In this document: one piece after another, positions 61,148 to 64,000 of the stretch
How positions within the stretch are numbered: position 1 is the stretch's first letter
Layout: every line of letters starts with the position of its first letter
Origin: Amblyomma americanum
Lineage: Eukaryota; Arthropoda; Arachnida; Ixodida; Ixodidae
Length of the DNA stretch: 64,000 nt
NCBI RefSeq assembly: GCF_052857255.1
Contig: NC_135500.1
Coordinates: 45,200,772-45,264,771 of the forward strand
Direction of reading: 5' to 3'
Position numbers and translations under genes: made by a program
Notes under the pieces: model-generated
The model's database searches: none
Told to the model about the DNA's origin: nothing
What the model saw: only the letters and a program-made list of their open reading frames with translations

Positions 61148-63948
61148 GTGTTCATATCTAGCTCGTTTTGGTCTAAAACAGCTTGTTTCGTTGTACTAAG
61201 CACGAATACATGCTTTTCGCGAACTTATGAGAGAAAAAGGTTTGACGCGTATCACCCGGACACTTGTAAAACCGATGTGTTCAGATTTAGCTCGTTTCGG
61301 TCTAAAACAGCTTGTTTCGTTGTTTTAAGAACGATTACATGCTTTTCGCGCAGTTATGAGAGAAAACGTTTTGACGGCTATCACACGGACACTTGTAAAA
61401 CCGATGTGTTCAGATCAAACCCGTTTCGGTCTAAAACAGCTTGTTTCATTGTATTAAGCACGAATACATGTTTTCGCGCAGTTATAAGAGAAAAAGTTTT
61501 GACGCGTATCACATGGGCACTTGTAAAACCGAGGTGTTCAGATTTAGGTCGTTTCGGTCTAAAACAGCTTGCCTCGTTGTATTAAGCACGAATACATGCT
61601 TTTCGCGCAGCTCATAACTTCAGAAAAAGTGTTCACGCGTATCACACGGACAATTATAAAATCGAGGTGTTCAGATCTAGCTCGTTTTGGTCTAAAACAG
61701 CTTGTTTCGTTGTAATAAGCACGTATATATGCTTTTCGCGCAGGTATGAAAGAAAAAGTTTTGAGGCCTATCACACGGGCACTTGCAAAACCGATGTTTA
61801 GAATTCCGTTTCGGTCTAAAACAGCTTGTCTCGTTTTAAGCAAGAATACATGCTTTTCGCGAAGTTATTAGAGAAAAAGTTTTGACGCGTATCACAAGGA
61901 CACTTGCAAAACCGATGTGTTTAGATTTAGCTCGTTTCGGTCTAAAACAGCTTATTTCGTTGTTTTAAGCACGAATACACGCTTTTCGCGAAGTTATGAG
62001 AGACAAAGATTTGACGCGTATCACACGGACACTTGTAAAACCGATGTGGTCAGATCTAGCTCGTTTTGGTCTAAAACAGCTAGTTTCGTTGTATTAAGCA
62101 CGAATACATGCTTTTCGCGAACTTATGAGAGAAAAAGTTTTGACGCGTATCACACAGACACTTCTAAAACCAATGTGTTCAAAATTAGCTCGTTTCGGTC
62201 TAAAACAGCTTGTTTCGTTGCTTTAAGAACGATTACATGCTTTTCGCGCAGTTATGAGAGAAAAAGTTTTGACACTTGTAAAACCGATCTGTTCAGATTT
62301 AGCTCGTCTCGGTCTAAAACAGCTTGTCTCGTCGTATTAAGCACGAATACATGCTTTTCGCGCAGTTCATAACTTCAGAAAAAGTTTTCACGCGTATCAC
62401 ACGGACACTTGTAAAATCGACGTGTTGAGATCTACCTCATTTTGGTCTAAAACAGCTTGTTTCTTTGTATTAAGCACGAATATATCCTTTTCGCGCAGTT
62501 ATGAGAGAAAAAGTTTTGACGCGTATCACACGGACACTTGTAAAACCGATGCGTTCAGATTTAGCTCGTTTCTGTCTAAAACAGCTTGTTTCGTTGCATT
62601 AATCACGAATACGTGCTTTTCGCGCAGGTATGAAAGAAAACGTTTTGAGGCCTATCACACGGACACTTGCAAAAAGCGATGTGTTCAGATCTAGCTCGTT
62701 TCGGTCTAAAACAGCTTGTCTCGTTCTATTAAGCACGAATACATGCTTTTTGCGCAGTTATAAGAGAAAAAGTTTTGACGCGTATCACAGGGACACTTGT
62801 AAAACTGGTGTTCAGATTTAGCTCGTTTCGGTCTAAAACAGCCTGTCTCGTTGTATTAAGCACAAATACATGCTTTTCGCGCAGATATTAGGGAAAACGT
62901 TTTCACGCGTATCACACGGACACTTGTAAAATCGATGTGTTCAGATCTAGCTCGTTTTGGTCAAAAACAGCTTGTTTCGTTGTATTAGGCACGAATACAT
63001 GCTTTTCGCGCAGTTATGAGAGAAAAGGTTTTGACGCGTATCACACGGACACTTGTAAAACCGATGTGTTCAGATTTAGCTCGTTTCGGTCTAAAACAGC
63101 TCGTCTCGTTGAATTAAACACGAATACATGCTTTTCGCGCAGTTATGAGAGAAAAAGTTTTGATGCGTATCACACGGACACTTGTAAAACCGATCCGTTC
63201 AGATTTAGCTCGTTTCGGTCTAAAACAGCTTGTTTCGTTGTATTAAGCACGAATACATGCTTTTCGCGCAGGTATGAAAGAAAAAGTTTTGACGCATATC
63301 ACACGGACACTTGTAAAACCGATGTGTTCAGATTTAGCTCGTTTTGGCCTAAAACAGCTTGTTTCGTTGTATTAAGCACGAATACATGCTTTTCGCAAAC
63401 TTATGAGAGAAAAAGTTTTGACGCGTATCACACGGAGACTTGTAAATCCGATGGGTTCAGATCTAGCTCGCTTTGGTCTAAAACACCTTGTTTCGTTGTA
63501 TTAAGCACTATTACATGCATTTCGCGCAGTTATGAGAGAAAAAGTTTTGAGGCCTATCACACGGACACTTGCAAAAAGCGATGTGTTCAGATTTAGCTCG
63601 TTTCGGTCTAAAACAGCTTGTCTCGTTGTATTAAGCACGAATACATGCTTTTCGCGCAGTTATCAGAGACAAAGTTTTGACGCGTATCACACGGACACTT
63701 GTAAATCCGATGGGTTCAGATCTAGCTCACTTTGGTCTAAAACAGCTTGTTTCGTTGTATTAAGCACTAGTACATGCTTTTCGCGAACTTATGAGAGAAA
63801 AGGATTTGACGCGTATCACACGGACACTTGTAAAACCGATGTGTTCAGATTTAGCTTGTTTCGGTCTAAAACAGCTTGTTGCGCTGTATTAAGCACGAAT
63901 ACATGCTTTTCGCACATTTATAAGAGAAAACGTTCTGACGCGTATTAC
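61148..63948 (+). repeat. Right-domain block: mosaic of 49.9-52.1-kb and 56.0-57.9-kb relatives
   Basis: It matches 56,039-57,955 at an offset of 5,520 bp and matches the 49,865-52,140 region at 11,283 then 11,789 bp. Private variants are shared with both relatives, so it is intermediate or recombinant. The match to the 52-kb relative ends at about 63,948, where GCGTATTACACGG replaces GCGTATCACACAG. Confidence 0.75.
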
Positions 63949-64000
63949 ACGGACACTTGCAAAACCGATGTGTTTAGATTTAGCTCGTTTCGGTCTAAAA
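63949..64000 (+). repeat. Partial monomer at the right window edge
   Basis: The sequence stops inside a GTGTTTAGATTTAGC-type monomer, at TCTAAAA, so the array continues beyond the window. Confidence 0.85.

Larger units (their letters stand above)
1..64000 (+). repeat. Uninterrupted tandem satellite array, ~129-bp monomer, about 500 copies
   Basis: Every stretch reads as a variant of one monomer in one orientation. With the ATGAGAG motif as position 1, conserved landmarks are GACGCG at about 18-23, CACACGGACACTTG at 27-40, GATGTGTTCAGATCTAGC at 49-65, TCTAAAACAGCTTG at 75-88, TTTCGTTG at 89-96 and CACGAATACATGC at 104-116, ending TTTTCGCGCAGTT. Full-length units are 129 bp; local averages are about 127 bp because many variants carry small deletions. 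No non-satellite stretch longer than a few tens of bases was found, so there is no gene, RNA gene, origin or operon to annotate. The role is unknown; centromeric or heterochromatic satellite is an inference from size, purity and higher-order structure. Confidence 0.97.

Noticed and set aside
1..64000. CRISPR array
   Set aside because: Repeats are about 129 bp with no unique spacers; every part of the unit is repeated, and no cas-like gene is present.
1..64000. Bacterial or phage repeat region, or rDNA spacer
   Set aside because: No operon, RNA gene or rRNA-like sequence is present, and 64 kb of pure tandem repeat with nested higher-order units is a eukaryotic satellite pattern. An intergenic-spacer origin cannot be tested without flanking sequence.

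Overview
The whole 64-kb window is one uninterrupted satellite-DNA array. I see no protein-coding gene, RNA gene, transposon, CRISPR array or other unique sequence. It consists of about 500 head-to-tail copies, all in the same orientation, of a monomer whose full-length form is 129 bp (roughly 40% G+C). Shorter variants run from about 114 to 128 bp. The array starts and ends inside a monomer, so it continues beyond both edges. A pure array of this size with higher-order organisation suggests a eukaryotic centromeric, pericentromeric or other heterochromatic block. I do not recognise the monomer and cannot name the species. The monomer is rich in CpG (9 per 129 bp against about 5 expected from base composition), which argues against a genome with heavy germline CpG methylation.

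Layout. Positions 1-4,833 are a mosaic of blocks, some resembling the right half of the window and some resembling the homogenised block that follows. Positions 4,834-27,924 are a strongly homogenised domain built from nested tandem duplications with periods of 1,265, 762, 1,649, 3,167 and 6,338 bp, whose copies are almost identical. Positions 27,925-64,000 are a second domain made of a different mix of monomer variants. Its multi-monomer blocks recur at offsets of 1,788, 1,917, 3,085, 3,579, 3,846, 4,488 and 5,520 bp, and one block recurs three times at about 15-kb spacing. Many offsets differ from each other by exactly 129 bp, the mark of in-register gain or loss of single monomers by unequal exchange.

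Because 129 is 3 x 43, and one frame of the consensus has no stop codon, long open frames (up to about 306 codons) appear across the array. They are only translated repeat, broken wherever a monomer has a 1-5 bp indel, and I do not annotate them as genes.

The points most worth attention are: (i) the nested duplication history, which can be ordered using an A10/A11 tract; (ii) a 1.1-kb cluster of single-base indels at about 24,222-25,354 that looks like an assembly or consensus error; (iii) chimeric monomers and exact deletion junctions that record unequal crossing-over; and (iv) the approximately 15-kb super-period. Block boundaries were read by eye and are accurate to tens of bases at best.
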